From contig DCTG01000195.1 in the NCBI GenBank assembly GCA_002329245.1, positions 10,823 through 16,042 of the forward strand: 5,220 bases of DNA, in the 5' to 3' direction. The stretch comes from Clostridiales bacterium UBA1446. Lineage in GTDB: Bacteria; Bacillota; Clostridia; Oscillospirales; Oscillospiraceae. Numbering within the stretch: position 1 is the stretch's first letter; every line of letters starts with the position of its first letter. The position numbers were made by a program, and so were the translations under genes. The notes under the pieces were generated by a model, which saw nothing but the letters and a program-made list of their open reading frames with translations, did not search any database and was not told the DNA's origin. Positions 1-5,220 of the stretch are shown here, piece after piece.

Positions 1-233
1 ACCAAATTGTATTTCGGCACGGCGCCAAACATCACCTCAATATTGGCAAGACCAAAATCAGCATCCAGAATGATTACCCTCTGCCCCAGCTTGCGGAACT
101 GGATAGCAAGGTTGATTGCCGTGTTGGACTTCCCCGCTCCGCCCTTGCCGCTGGTCACCGTGAGCACCCTTGCCATAGGACGTTTTACATTGCTCGCTTT
201 TATGATGTTACGTAGCTGTTCTGCCTGGTCCAT
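1..233 (-). CDS. flhG: FlhG (YlxH/FleN) MinD-like ATPase, N-terminal 77 residues, cut by window edge
   Basis: FlhG is a cytoplasmic, membrane-associating P-loop ATPase of the MinD/ParA class that controls flagellar number and placement and stimulates the GTPase FlhF. The visible protein starts MDQAEQLRNII. Residues 2-8 (DQAEQLR) match the DQAxxLR activator-helix motif known from FlhG proteins. A deviant Walker A follows at residues 30-36 (KGGAGKS), with signature Lys30 and P-loop Lys35; Ala33 replaces the common Val but fits the KGGxxK[ST] pattern. Residues 57-64 (DADFGLAN) are the conserved acidic loop after strand 2. The start at 233 is chosen because a strong ribosome binding site lies 6 nt upstream and because starting at Met20 would remove the activator motif. 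The gene overlaps the end of flhF by 26 nt in another frame. The ATP-hydrolysis and membrane-targeting C-terminal parts lie outside the window, so intactness cannot be judged. The wider family also includes MinD and ParA, but the N-terminal motif and the neighbour flhF make FlhG the clear choice. Confidence 0.93.
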   Translation of the reverse strand, partial: MDQAEQLRNIIKASNVKRPMARVLTVTSGKGGAGKSNTAINLAIQFRKLGQRVIILDADFGLANIEVMFGAVPKYNL

Positions 234-1431
234 ATCCTTCCTCCCGTTTTCCTCCAAGTAATTGTTTTACGGTCTTCTGGGGATTGAATTTTTCAATATC
301 GTCCGGCACATTCTGACCGCAGGTAACATAGGACAGGCTGGCCCCTGTATAGAGCTTCAGATTCAGCAGATTACCGACTGCCGTCGTTTCATCCAATTTC
401 GTAAAAATCAGCTTATAATCGCCCATCTCCTTATAGCTGTCCGCAATGCTAAGTAAATCCCGATATTTCGTGGTGGCACTTAAAACCAGGAAAATATCCT
501 TTTCTGCCAGGCCGTCCACACAATGCACAAATGCGCTGGTAGCCTCCTTCTGTGCCATATTCTGTTGGGAATGTCCCGCTGTATCCACAAAGATATAATC
601 ATATTCCCTGAAATCACGAAGTGCGTTCTCCAACTCCTCAATCGTATAAATCACGCGGAAAGGCACCTCTAAAATACTGGCATAGGTTCGCAGTTGTTCC
701 GCTGCCGCAATACGATAAGTATCCGTCGTCAGAAGTACCACCTTCTTTTTTTCCTCCACACTGAACTTGGAAGCAATCTTTGCGATGGTAGTCGTCTTTC
801 CCACGCCGGTGGGTCCCACAAAGAAAATCACCTTAGGTCCCTTCTCTGCCGGTGTGATTTCCGCAGCCGGACCGAATTTTAAAATCATCTTCTGATAAGT
901 GTTGGCCAGGGCATAATCAAACGGCATATTGGGCTTGTGCACCTTCTCGATTTCGTCCATCAACTGATTGACATATTTCTCGTCTATTTCATTTTCCAGC
1001 ATGATGTTGTAAAGAAGCTTCATGAATCTGACAAGCTCTCCATCCTTTTCCTCCTCCGGTTCCTTTACTTCCGCCTTCTCTTTTACAGGCTCTGTAACAG
1101 GGGGAGCAGGCTTTTCCTCCGGTTTGGAAAGCTGCTTGGTCAAAAGTGTCTGCAGGCTGTCCAGCTTTTCCTCGATAGCCCCGATTTCTGTAGCGTTTTT
1201 ACGGTAGTTTCCGGCAGGCTCCGGTGCCGGTTCCTTTCTGGCCGGCTTAAATCGCTCAGCTTCCTCCTCCAAAGCAACCGTTACCTCCACCAAGGAATGC
1301 CTGAACATGGCAAAAAGGCCCTTTTGCTTTACGTTCTTCACATTCATGATAACAATGCCGTCGCCCAGCTCTTTTTTGGCCGACTCTGTAGCTTCCGCTT
1401 CTGTTTTTCCTTGAAATTTCTTGATTATCAT
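208..1431 (-). CDS. flhF: FlhF, SRP-family GTPase for flagellar placement
   Basis: 407-residue FlhF, the third SRP-type GTPase beside Ffh and FtsY; it acts at the membrane to set where flagella are built. Residues 1-55 form the FlhF-type N-terminal (B) domain. Residues 56-130 are a low-complexity linker rich in Glu, Lys and Pro, presumably disordered. About 131-195 is the helical N domain and 198-393 the G domain. Motifs: P-loop GPTGVGKTTT (206-215), insertion-box segment TTDTYRIAAAEQL (235-247), G3 DTAGH (283-287), G4 TKLD (344-347) and closing loop GQNVPDD (372-378). G3 usually reads DTAGR, so His287 is a substitution at a position important in SRP GTPases. The start ATG shares its A with the flhA stop (TAATG), and a GGTGA sits 7 nt upstream, suggesting translational coupling. 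The 3' end carries the flhG ribosome binding site. Length and domain order are normal for the family; no truncation or frameshift is seen. Confidence 0.96.
   Translation of the reverse strand: MIIKKFQGKTEAEATESAKKELGDGIVIMNVKNVKQKGLFAMFRHSLVEVTVALEEEAERFKPARKEPAPEPAGNYRKNATEIGAIEEKLDSLQTLLTKQLSKPEEKPAPPVTEPVKEKAEVKEPEEEKDGELVRFMKLLYNIMLENEIDEKYVNQLMDEIEKVHKPNMPFDYALANTYQKMILKFGPAAEITPAEKGPKVIFFVGPTGVGKTTTIAKIASKFSVEEKKKVVLLTTDTYRIAAAEQLRTYASILEVPFRVIYTIEELENALRDFREYDYIFVDTAGHSQQNMAQKEATSAFVHCVDGLAEKDIFLVLSATTKYRDLLSIADSYKEMGDYKLIFTKLDETTAVGNLLNLKLYTGASLSYVTCGQNVPDDIEKFNPQKTVKQLLGGKREEGYGPGRTAT
236..245 (-). promoter_or_regulatory. Ribosome binding site of flhG
   Basis: On the minus strand the sequence reads GGGAGGAAGG and then two bases before the ATG at 233; GGGAGG ends 6 nt before the start. 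It lies wholly within the flhF coding region (codons for its C-terminal tail). It supports the upstream Met as the flhG start, which keeps the DQAxxLR motif. Confidence 0.85.
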
Positions 1432-3476
1432 TATGCTGTCACCATCCCTACGGACTGCAGTTCTACATTGGATTCAATCTCATTGTAGGAAACCACAATC
1501 AAATCTTTATAGTAATCTTCCGTCAGGCGTTTAAAGTACATTCTGACAATGGGGGAAGTTATTATAATCGGGTTCTTTCCCAGATTTTCCAGCTTCTGCA
1601 CTTCATTTCCCACCGAAGCCATGATTTTCTTGGTCTTTTCCGGATCCAGGTTCAGATAAGCTCCCTGTTCCGTCTGTTTCACGCTGTTCATGATCTCCTG
1701 TTCCACCTTGGGATCCAGCGTAATCACATTGGTCGTCTCATGGGGCGGGAAATATTTACTGGAAATAGCACGCTTCAGGCTCTGGCGCACATATTCTGTC
1801 AGGATATCCGTATCTCTCGTAGTGGGTGCATAATCTGCCAGCGTCTCAAAAATAGTCAGCAGATCTCTGATGGAAATACCCTCCTTTAACAGATTCTGCA
1901 GTACCTTCTGTACTTCACCAAGCCCCAATTGCTTCGGAATCAGTTCCTCTACCAGAGAAGGATTGGTTTCCTTTAAGTTGTTGACCAGATTCTGCACATC
2001 CTGCCTGGTAAGCAATTCCGAAATGTACTGTCTGATAATTTCTGTCAAATGCGTTGCAATGATAGAGGGCGGATCAACCACCGTATAGCCCAGGCTCTCC
2101 GCACGTTCCCGCTGCCCCTCCGTAATCCAGATGGCAGGAAGGTGGAAGGATGGTTCAAAGGTCGGAATGCCCGTAATCTCTTCCTCCACATATCCGGGAT
2201 TCATTGCCATATAGTGGTCAAAAAGTATCTCTCCTTCACTGACCTGTATGCCTTTGATCTTAATTATGTACTGGTTGGGATTCAACTGTATGTTATCACG
2301 CAAACGGATGATTGGCACCACAGTACCCAGTTCCAAAGCTATCTGCCTTCGTATCATAACCACACGGTCAAGCAGGTCTCCACCCTGGTTCACATCCGCA
2401 AGGGGAATGATACCATAACCGAACTCCAATTCAATAGGATCCACCTGCAAAAGGCTGTTTACATTCTCCGGCTGCCTGATTTCCTCCGCTGCCGCTTCAT
2501 CCGAATCGACCTGTGCCTCTATTTCCGCTGTCTCCAGATTGCCCGCTATCATCCTGCCGCCTACGATAAAAGCAAGTCCCATTCCCAAAAACAAAATCGT
2601 GTTCAAATCCGTTACCACACCCAGAAAAGCAAGGGTCGCACCCACCAGGTACATGGCCTTGGGAATGCCAAAAAGCTGCCTGATAATAGTGGGTCCGAAT
2701 TCTGCCTCTTTACTGCCCTTGGTAACCAGGACACCGGTAGACAGGGATATCAAAAGAGAAGGAATCTGGCTTACCAGACCATCACCGATGGTCAGGATAC
2801 CGTATTGCTGTAACGCTGCTGATACATCCAGTCCATCCCTGGTCATGCCCATGGCAATACCGCCAACGATATTGATAGCCGTCAGCAGAAGGCCTGCTGT
2901 AGCATCTCCCTTTACGTATTTTACGGCACCATCCATGGACCCGAAGAAGCTGGATTCTTCCTGTATCTTATCTCGCCGTCTTTTTGCTTCCTTATCATCG
3001 ATGGCACCTGTATTCAGATCCGCATCAATAGCCATCTGCTTACCGGGCATAGCATCCAGAGTAAAACGTGCCGTTACCTCTGCCACACGCTCTGAACCTT
3101 TATTGATGACTAAGAACTGGATTAAGATCAGAATAATAAAGATAATCGCACCAACAATCAAATCGCCGCCGCCTACAAACTGTCCAAAGGTCTGTACCAC
3201 ATTACCGGCCGATCCCGAGGTCAGAATCATCCTGGTAGAGGACACGTTCATAGCAATCCTGAATATGGTGGTAAATAAGAGGATGGTAGGGAAATAGGAT
3301 AGATCCAATACCTCCTTCGCAAACATACAGACAAACAATATGGTAAAGGCAATCGCCATATTGAATGCCATAAAAACATCCAAAAGCCAGGAAGGAATAG
3401 GAACAATCAGCATCACAAATGCAACCAGAACGTAAAGTGCCACCATGACATCCGTTCTTTTCATTTTTTCGCTCAT
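1431..3476 (-). CDS. flhA: FlhA, flagellar type III export gate protein
   Basis: 681-residue FHIPEP-family protein of the inner membrane, a homologue of SctV. Its ring couples the proton-motive force to export of rod, hook and filament subunits and docks chaperone-substrate complexes. About eight membrane segments are visible (roughly 11-28, 30-53, 60-80, 105-126, 192-212, 232-251, 272-291 and 292-309). The family signature spans 130-153, with core ARFTLDAMPGKQMAID at 136-151. Arg130, Arg137, Asp141 and Asp191 (in KGDATAG) keep the spacing of Salmonella Arg147, Arg154, Asp158 and Asp208, a charged cluster known to be needed for export. A linker (about 312-345) leads to the cytoplasmic domain, about 346-681. 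The start is placed at ATG 3476, not GTG 3485: the GTG lies within the AGGAGGTGA ribosome binding site, and ATG 3476 is 8 nt after GGAGG. The gene begins 18 nt after flhB and its TAA overlaps the flhF ATG by one base. Length is usual for Firmicutes FlhA. Confidence 0.97.
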   Translation of the reverse strand: MSEKMKRTDVMVALYVLVAFVMLIVPIPSWLLDVFMAFNMAIAFTILFVCMFAKEVLDLSYFPTILLFTTIFRIAMNVSSTRMILTSGSAGNVVQTFGQFVGGGDLIVGAIIFIILILIQFLVINKGSERVAEVTARFTLDAMPGKQMAIDADLNTGAIDDKEAKRRRDKIQEESSFFGSMDGAVKYVKGDATAGLLLTAINIVGGIAMGMTRDGLDVSAALQQYGILTIGDGLVSQIPSLLISLSTGVLVTKGSKEAEFGPTIIRQLFGIPKAMYLVGATLAFLGVVTDLNTILFLGMGLAFIVGGRMIAGNLETAEIEAQVDSDEAAAEEIRQPENVNSLLQVDPIELEFGYGIIPLADVNQGGDLLDRVVMIRRQIALELGTVVPIIRLRDNIQLNPNQYIIKIKGIQVSEGEILFDHYMAMNPGYVEEEITGIPTFEPSFHLPAIWITEGQRERAESLGYTVVDPPSIIATHLTEIIRQYISELLTRQDVQNLVNNLKETNPSLVEELIPKQLGLGEVQKVLQNLLKEGISIRDLLTIFETLADYAPTTRDTDILTEYVRQSLKRAISSKYFPPHETTNVITLDPKVEQEIMNSVKQTEQGAYLNLDPEKTKKIMASVGNEVQKLENLGKNPIIITSPIVRMYFKRLTEDYYKDLIVVSYNEIESNVELQSVGMVTA
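1439..1443 (-). promoter_or_regulatory. Ribosome binding site of flhF, inside the end of flhA
   Basis: GGTGA on the minus strand, 7 nt before the flhF ATG, matches part of the anti-Shine-Dalgarno complement AGGAGGTGA. It lies within the last codons of flhA. The match is short, and the TAATG stop/start overlap suggests that ribosomes finishing flhA re-initiate on flhF. Confidence 0.6.
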
Positions 3477-3481
3477 GTTCC

Positions 3482-3490
3482 TCACCTCCT
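3482..3490 (-). promoter_or_regulatory. Near-perfect ribosome binding site of flhA, which decides its start
   Basis: The minus strand reads AGGAGGTGA, a full match to the complement of the 16S rRNA 3' end. GGAGG ends 8 nt before the ATG at 3476. An in-frame GTG at 3485 lies inside this element and so cannot be the start it serves. This is the strongest initiation site in the window, in the 18-nt flhB-flhA gap. Confidence 0.92.
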
Positions 3491-3494
3491 GTCA

Positions 3495-4571
3495 CTAAAC
3501 TTTTCCTTTTAAATGATATACAAACGCCAAAACCTCAGCTACCGCCTGATACAGCTCCGGCGGTACAACCTGTCCTATTTCCACATTGGCATAGAGCATC
3601 CTGGCAAGAGGCTTGTTTTCCACGATTTCAATGTCATGTTCCTTTGCCACCTCTTTAATCTTTTTTGCCATATAATCCTCACCCTTAGCCAGCACGATGG
3701 GAGCATCTGCTACCGCCGGGTCGTATTTAATGGCCACGGCATAATGGGTCGGGTTGGTAATGACTACATCTGCCTGGGGCAGGTTCTGCATCATACGCCG
3801 TCTGGAGGCTTCCTGCATTTTCTGACGAATCTTTCCCTTTATCTGCGGATCACCTTCCTGCTGCTTATATTCATCCTTGACTTCCTGTTTCGTCATCCGC
3901 AGGTCCTTCTCATATCTCCACCACTGGTAAAAATAATCCAGCGCGGCAATCGCAATCAGGACGGCTCCCATTTTGATCGCGATCCGGAAGGAAACGAGCA
4001 TGACTTGCGGGAAGCTTTTCCTGATATCCATGAGCATCATTTTAGGAAACGTATCGAGCAGCCCCATGTATTCGCCGTACACCAACCAGCAAAGGCAAAC
4101 GACTTTGACCGTGGCTTTCAGCATCTCGACGAGGGAGCGCGTTGAGAGAATCCGTTTCATTCCCTCCAAGGGATTGATCTTGCTGAATTTCGGCATAAGC
4201 GCCTTGGGCGTAAACAGAAATCCGGTCTGCAGCACATGGATCAGGGCGGCGCAAAGCATGGCAACCAGGAACACGGGAATGACGATTTTCAGGCTGTCCA
4301 CAAGCGCGCCGGCGTACAGATGCTTTACCTGCAAAGCGCTTATCTGTTCCGAGGAACCCGAAATAAATCCCCCGGACAGATATTTGGTTAAAAGCTGCCG
4401 CGCGCTTCTGGAAAAATACTCCCACAGGATATAAAGGAACGCAAACAAAGCCACGACGGAAAACGCAGTGTTGATTTCGGTGCTCTTGAGCACCTGGCCT
4501 TCTTTGCGGGCTTTCTCTCTCTTCTTTTTTGTCGCTTTTTCCGTGCGCTGACCGCTGCCTCTGTCGCTCAT
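3495..4571 (-). CDS. flhB: FlhB, flagellar export gate and substrate-specificity switch
   Basis: 358-residue FlhB (SctU family). It is an inner-membrane part of the export gate; self-cleavage of its cytoplasmic domain switches export from rod/hook to filament substrates. A basic N-terminus (residues 9-24; TEKATKKKREKARKEG spans 10-25) precedes four membrane segments at about 33-52, 92-114, 154-172 and 190-217. A charged linker (about 219-262) follows, then the cytoplasmic domain with NPTH at 273-276; by family knowledge cleavage falls between Asn273 and Pro274. PLAR at 321-324 and the following strand/helix are typical of the C-terminal domain. The ATG overlaps the fliR TGA (ATGA), and only a weak GGGG stands 7 nt upstream, so translation probably depends on coupling to fliR. 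Codon style changes inside the gene: no GCA alanine codon in codons 1-225 (19 Ala), but 4 of 15 later. The protein is full length with all motifs intact. FliR-FlhB fusions exist in some clostridia; here the two are separate. Confidence 0.97.
   Translation of the reverse strand: MSDRGSGQRTEKATKKKREKARKEGQVLKSTEINTAFSVVALFAFLYILWEYFSRSARQLLTKYLSGGFISGSSEQISALQVKHLYAGALVDSLKIVIPVFLVAMLCAALIHVLQTGFLFTPKALMPKFSKINPLEGMKRILSTRSLVEMLKATVKVVCLCWLVYGEYMGLLDTFPKMMLMDIRKSFPQVMLVSFRIAIKMGAVLIAIAALDYFYQWWRYEKDLRMTKQEVKDEYKQQEGDPQIKGKIRQKMQEASRRRMMQNLPQADVVITNPTHYAVAIKYDPAVADAPIVLAKGEDYMAKKIKEVAKEHDIEIVENKPLARMLYANVEIGQVVPPELYQAVAEVLAFVYHLKGKV
3775..3945. other. Codon-usage boundary inside flhB (possible recombination or assembly junction)
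   Basis: Synonymous codon style differs on the two sides. To the right (fliR and flhB codons 1-225) alanine is GCG, GCC or GCT and never GCA (0 of 31), and GTA valine is 1 of 17 in the flhB part. To the left (flhB codons 226-358) GCA is 4 of 15 and GTA 5 of 15; flhA codons 1-330 have 11 GCA of 34 alanines, and the visible flhG part has 3 of 9. The last clear right-style cluster is at codons 207-210 and the first GCA is at codon 267, which set the bounds. The frame is continuous and the position falls at the end of the membrane domain or in the linker. Counts were made by hand; the cause is inferred. Confidence 0.5.
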
Positions 4572-5220
4572 GGCAAAACCCCGATCGTGTCAAAAACCCT
4601 GCCGACCGCGCGGAACATATCGCTGAAAATCTGATCAGTGAACCCGACGAAAACCGGTATGGAAGCCATCAGCACGACAAGGCCCACGGCGATCTTAAGC
4701 GGGATACCGATGACGAACATGTTCATTTGCGGAACCGAACGGATCAAAACCCCCATCACCACCTCTAAAATCATGCCGGAGGCTATAATCGGCATCGCCA
4801 CCATGACGGCTAACACAAAAGAAAGCGAAAAGGCCTCAAGAATCGCCAAAACCAGATCCGGAGAAAGCTGCACATGCCCCACCGGCACCTTTTCCACCGT
4901 GGCGTACAGAATCGAAACCAACTTCAAATGACCGTTTACGCTGAAAAAGACAATCAGAAGCAGAATATTGAGCAGGTTGCCGATCACCGGCACCTGCGAG
5001 CTGTTTTGAATATCATATACGCTTACGATTCCGAACCCGATCTGCATGTCGATCATCTGCCCGGCCGAATAGACGAGGTTGAAGAAGATGGTTGTGACAA
5101 ACCCGAGCGAAAGCCCGAACATAAGCTCCTTGATACAAAGCAGCACATACTCCGGCAGGGTTCCATACGCTAAGTTCCCGACGATGGGCGTTCCCGCCAT
5201 GAAGAGATAGGTCAATATCA
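4568..5220 (-). CDS. fliR: FliR, flagellar export gate membrane protein, N-terminus beyond window edge
   Basis: FliR (SctT family) assembles with FliP and FliQ into the export-gate core complex that forms the protein channel. 216 complete C-terminal residues are visible and the frame stays open to the right edge. The TTG at 5215 is therefore an internal Leu codon, not a start. FliR is usually about 260 residues, so roughly 40-45 are missing. Numbering from the first complete codon, PEYVLLCIKELMFGLSLGF (22-40) is the conserved helix with Lys30-Glu31, and AGQMIDMQIGFG (52-63) followed by V-x-D is the family core. Hydrophobic segments lie at about 23-46, 78-95, 127-150 and 168-192. The stop TGA overlaps the flhB ATG. 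Codon use is rich in TCG, GGG, GCG and GCC and has no GCA (12 Ala codons), like the 5' part of flhB but unlike flhA to flhG. fliQ would be expected next upstream, by analogy with other Firmicutes. Confidence 0.94.
   Translation of the reverse strand, partial: ILTYLFMAGTPIVGNLAYGTLPEYVLLCIKELMFGLSLGFVTTIFFNLVYSAGQMIDMQIGFGIVSVYDIQNSSQVPVIGNLLNILLLIVFFSVNGHLKLVSILYATVEKVPVGHVQLSPDLVLAILEAFSLSFVLAVMVAMPIIASGMILEVVMGVLIRSVPQMNMFVIGIPLKIAVGLVVLMASIPVFVGFTDQIFSDMFRAVGRVFDTIGVLP
4579..4582 (-). promoter_or_regulatory. Weak ribosome binding site candidate of flhB
   Basis: Only GGGG, 7 nt upstream of the flhB ATG and within the last codons of fliR, resembles a Shine-Dalgarno site. With the ATGA overlap this suggests flhB is translated mainly by coupling to fliR. 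The assignment is tentative. Confidence 0.4.

Noticed and set aside
72..147. FlhG Walker A with Ala in place of the usual Val (KGGAGKS) considered as a defect
   Set aside because: The KGGxxK[ST] pattern allows this position to vary; both Lys residues are present, so the nucleotide site looks functional.
937..1488. 183-codon plus-strand open frame opposite the flhF N-terminal region
   Set aside because: It mirrors the FlhF linker in antisense (Leu/Phe/Ser-rich) and has no recognisable domain.
2049..3297. Two long overlapping plus-strand open frames of about 250 codons each opposite flhA
   Set aside because: They lie entirely antisense to a strongly conserved gene, resemble no family I know and have composition typical of a reverse-strand shadow.
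3202..3495. 97-codon minus-strand open frame overlapping the flhB-flhA junction
   Set aside because: It is flhA read out of frame; its Cys/Tyr-rich translation has no family resemblance and the ribosome binding site fits the flhA ATG.
3513..4145. 210-codon plus-strand open frame opposite flhB
   Set aside because: Antisense to the conserved FlhB coding region, with no recognisable domain; a shadow frame.
4042..4593. 183-codon minus-strand open frame in another frame across the 5' part of flhB
   Set aside because: The Arg/Gly/His-rich translation is typical of an out-of-frame reading of GC-rich codons; FlhB in the correct frame is intact and has the family motifs.
5213..5215. TTG at 5215 as the start of fliR
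   Set aside because: The frame is open to the window edge and the FliR N-terminal helix is missing, so this is an internal Leu codon.

Overview
The window is a piece of a flagellar operon. All genes lie on the minus strand, so the text below runs from high to low coordinates. In transcription order they are fliR (5' end beyond the right edge), flhB, flhA, flhF and the start of flhG/ylxH (3' end beyond the left edge). This order matches the fla/che operon of motile Firmicutes. The protein style (FlhG opening MDQAEQLRNII, NG-GTPase FlhF with an acidic/Pro linker), consensus Shine-Dalgarno sites and mid-range GC suggest a Clostridia-class bacterium, perhaps Lachnospiraceae. That placement is an inference from memory of the families, not from a search.

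Layout: 5220-4568 FliR (partial) and 4571-3495 FlhB are membrane parts of the flagellar type III export gate. 3476-1431 is FlhA, the export-gate subunit that uses the proton-motive force and docks chaperone-substrate complexes. 1431-208 is FlhF, an SRP-family GTPase, and 233-1 is the N-terminus of FlhG, the MinD-like ATPase that activates FlhF. Together FlhF and FlhG set flagellar position and number. The genes are packed with almost no spacing: ATGA overlap (fliR/flhB), 18 nt with a near-perfect ribosome binding site (flhB/flhA), TAATG overlap (flhA/flhF) and a 26-nt overlap (flhF/flhG). There is no gene-free stretch, and I see no internal terminator, RNA gene, mobile element, repeat array or CRISPR.

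The gene set is well known. The most unusual observation is a change in synonymous codon style inside flhB. In fliR and the first ~225 codons of flhB, alanine is never GCA (0 of 31 by hand count), whereas in the 3' part of flhB and in flhA it is frequent (4 of 15, and 11 of 34 in flhA codons 1-330). The reading frame and all FlhB motifs stay intact across the change, which fits either intragenic homologous recombination or a chimeric assembly. Smaller points are the corrected flhA start, a His in the FlhF G3 motif where most SRP-GTPases have Arg, and an intact FlhF-activating DQAxxLR motif in FlhG. I found no convincing previously undescribed system here.
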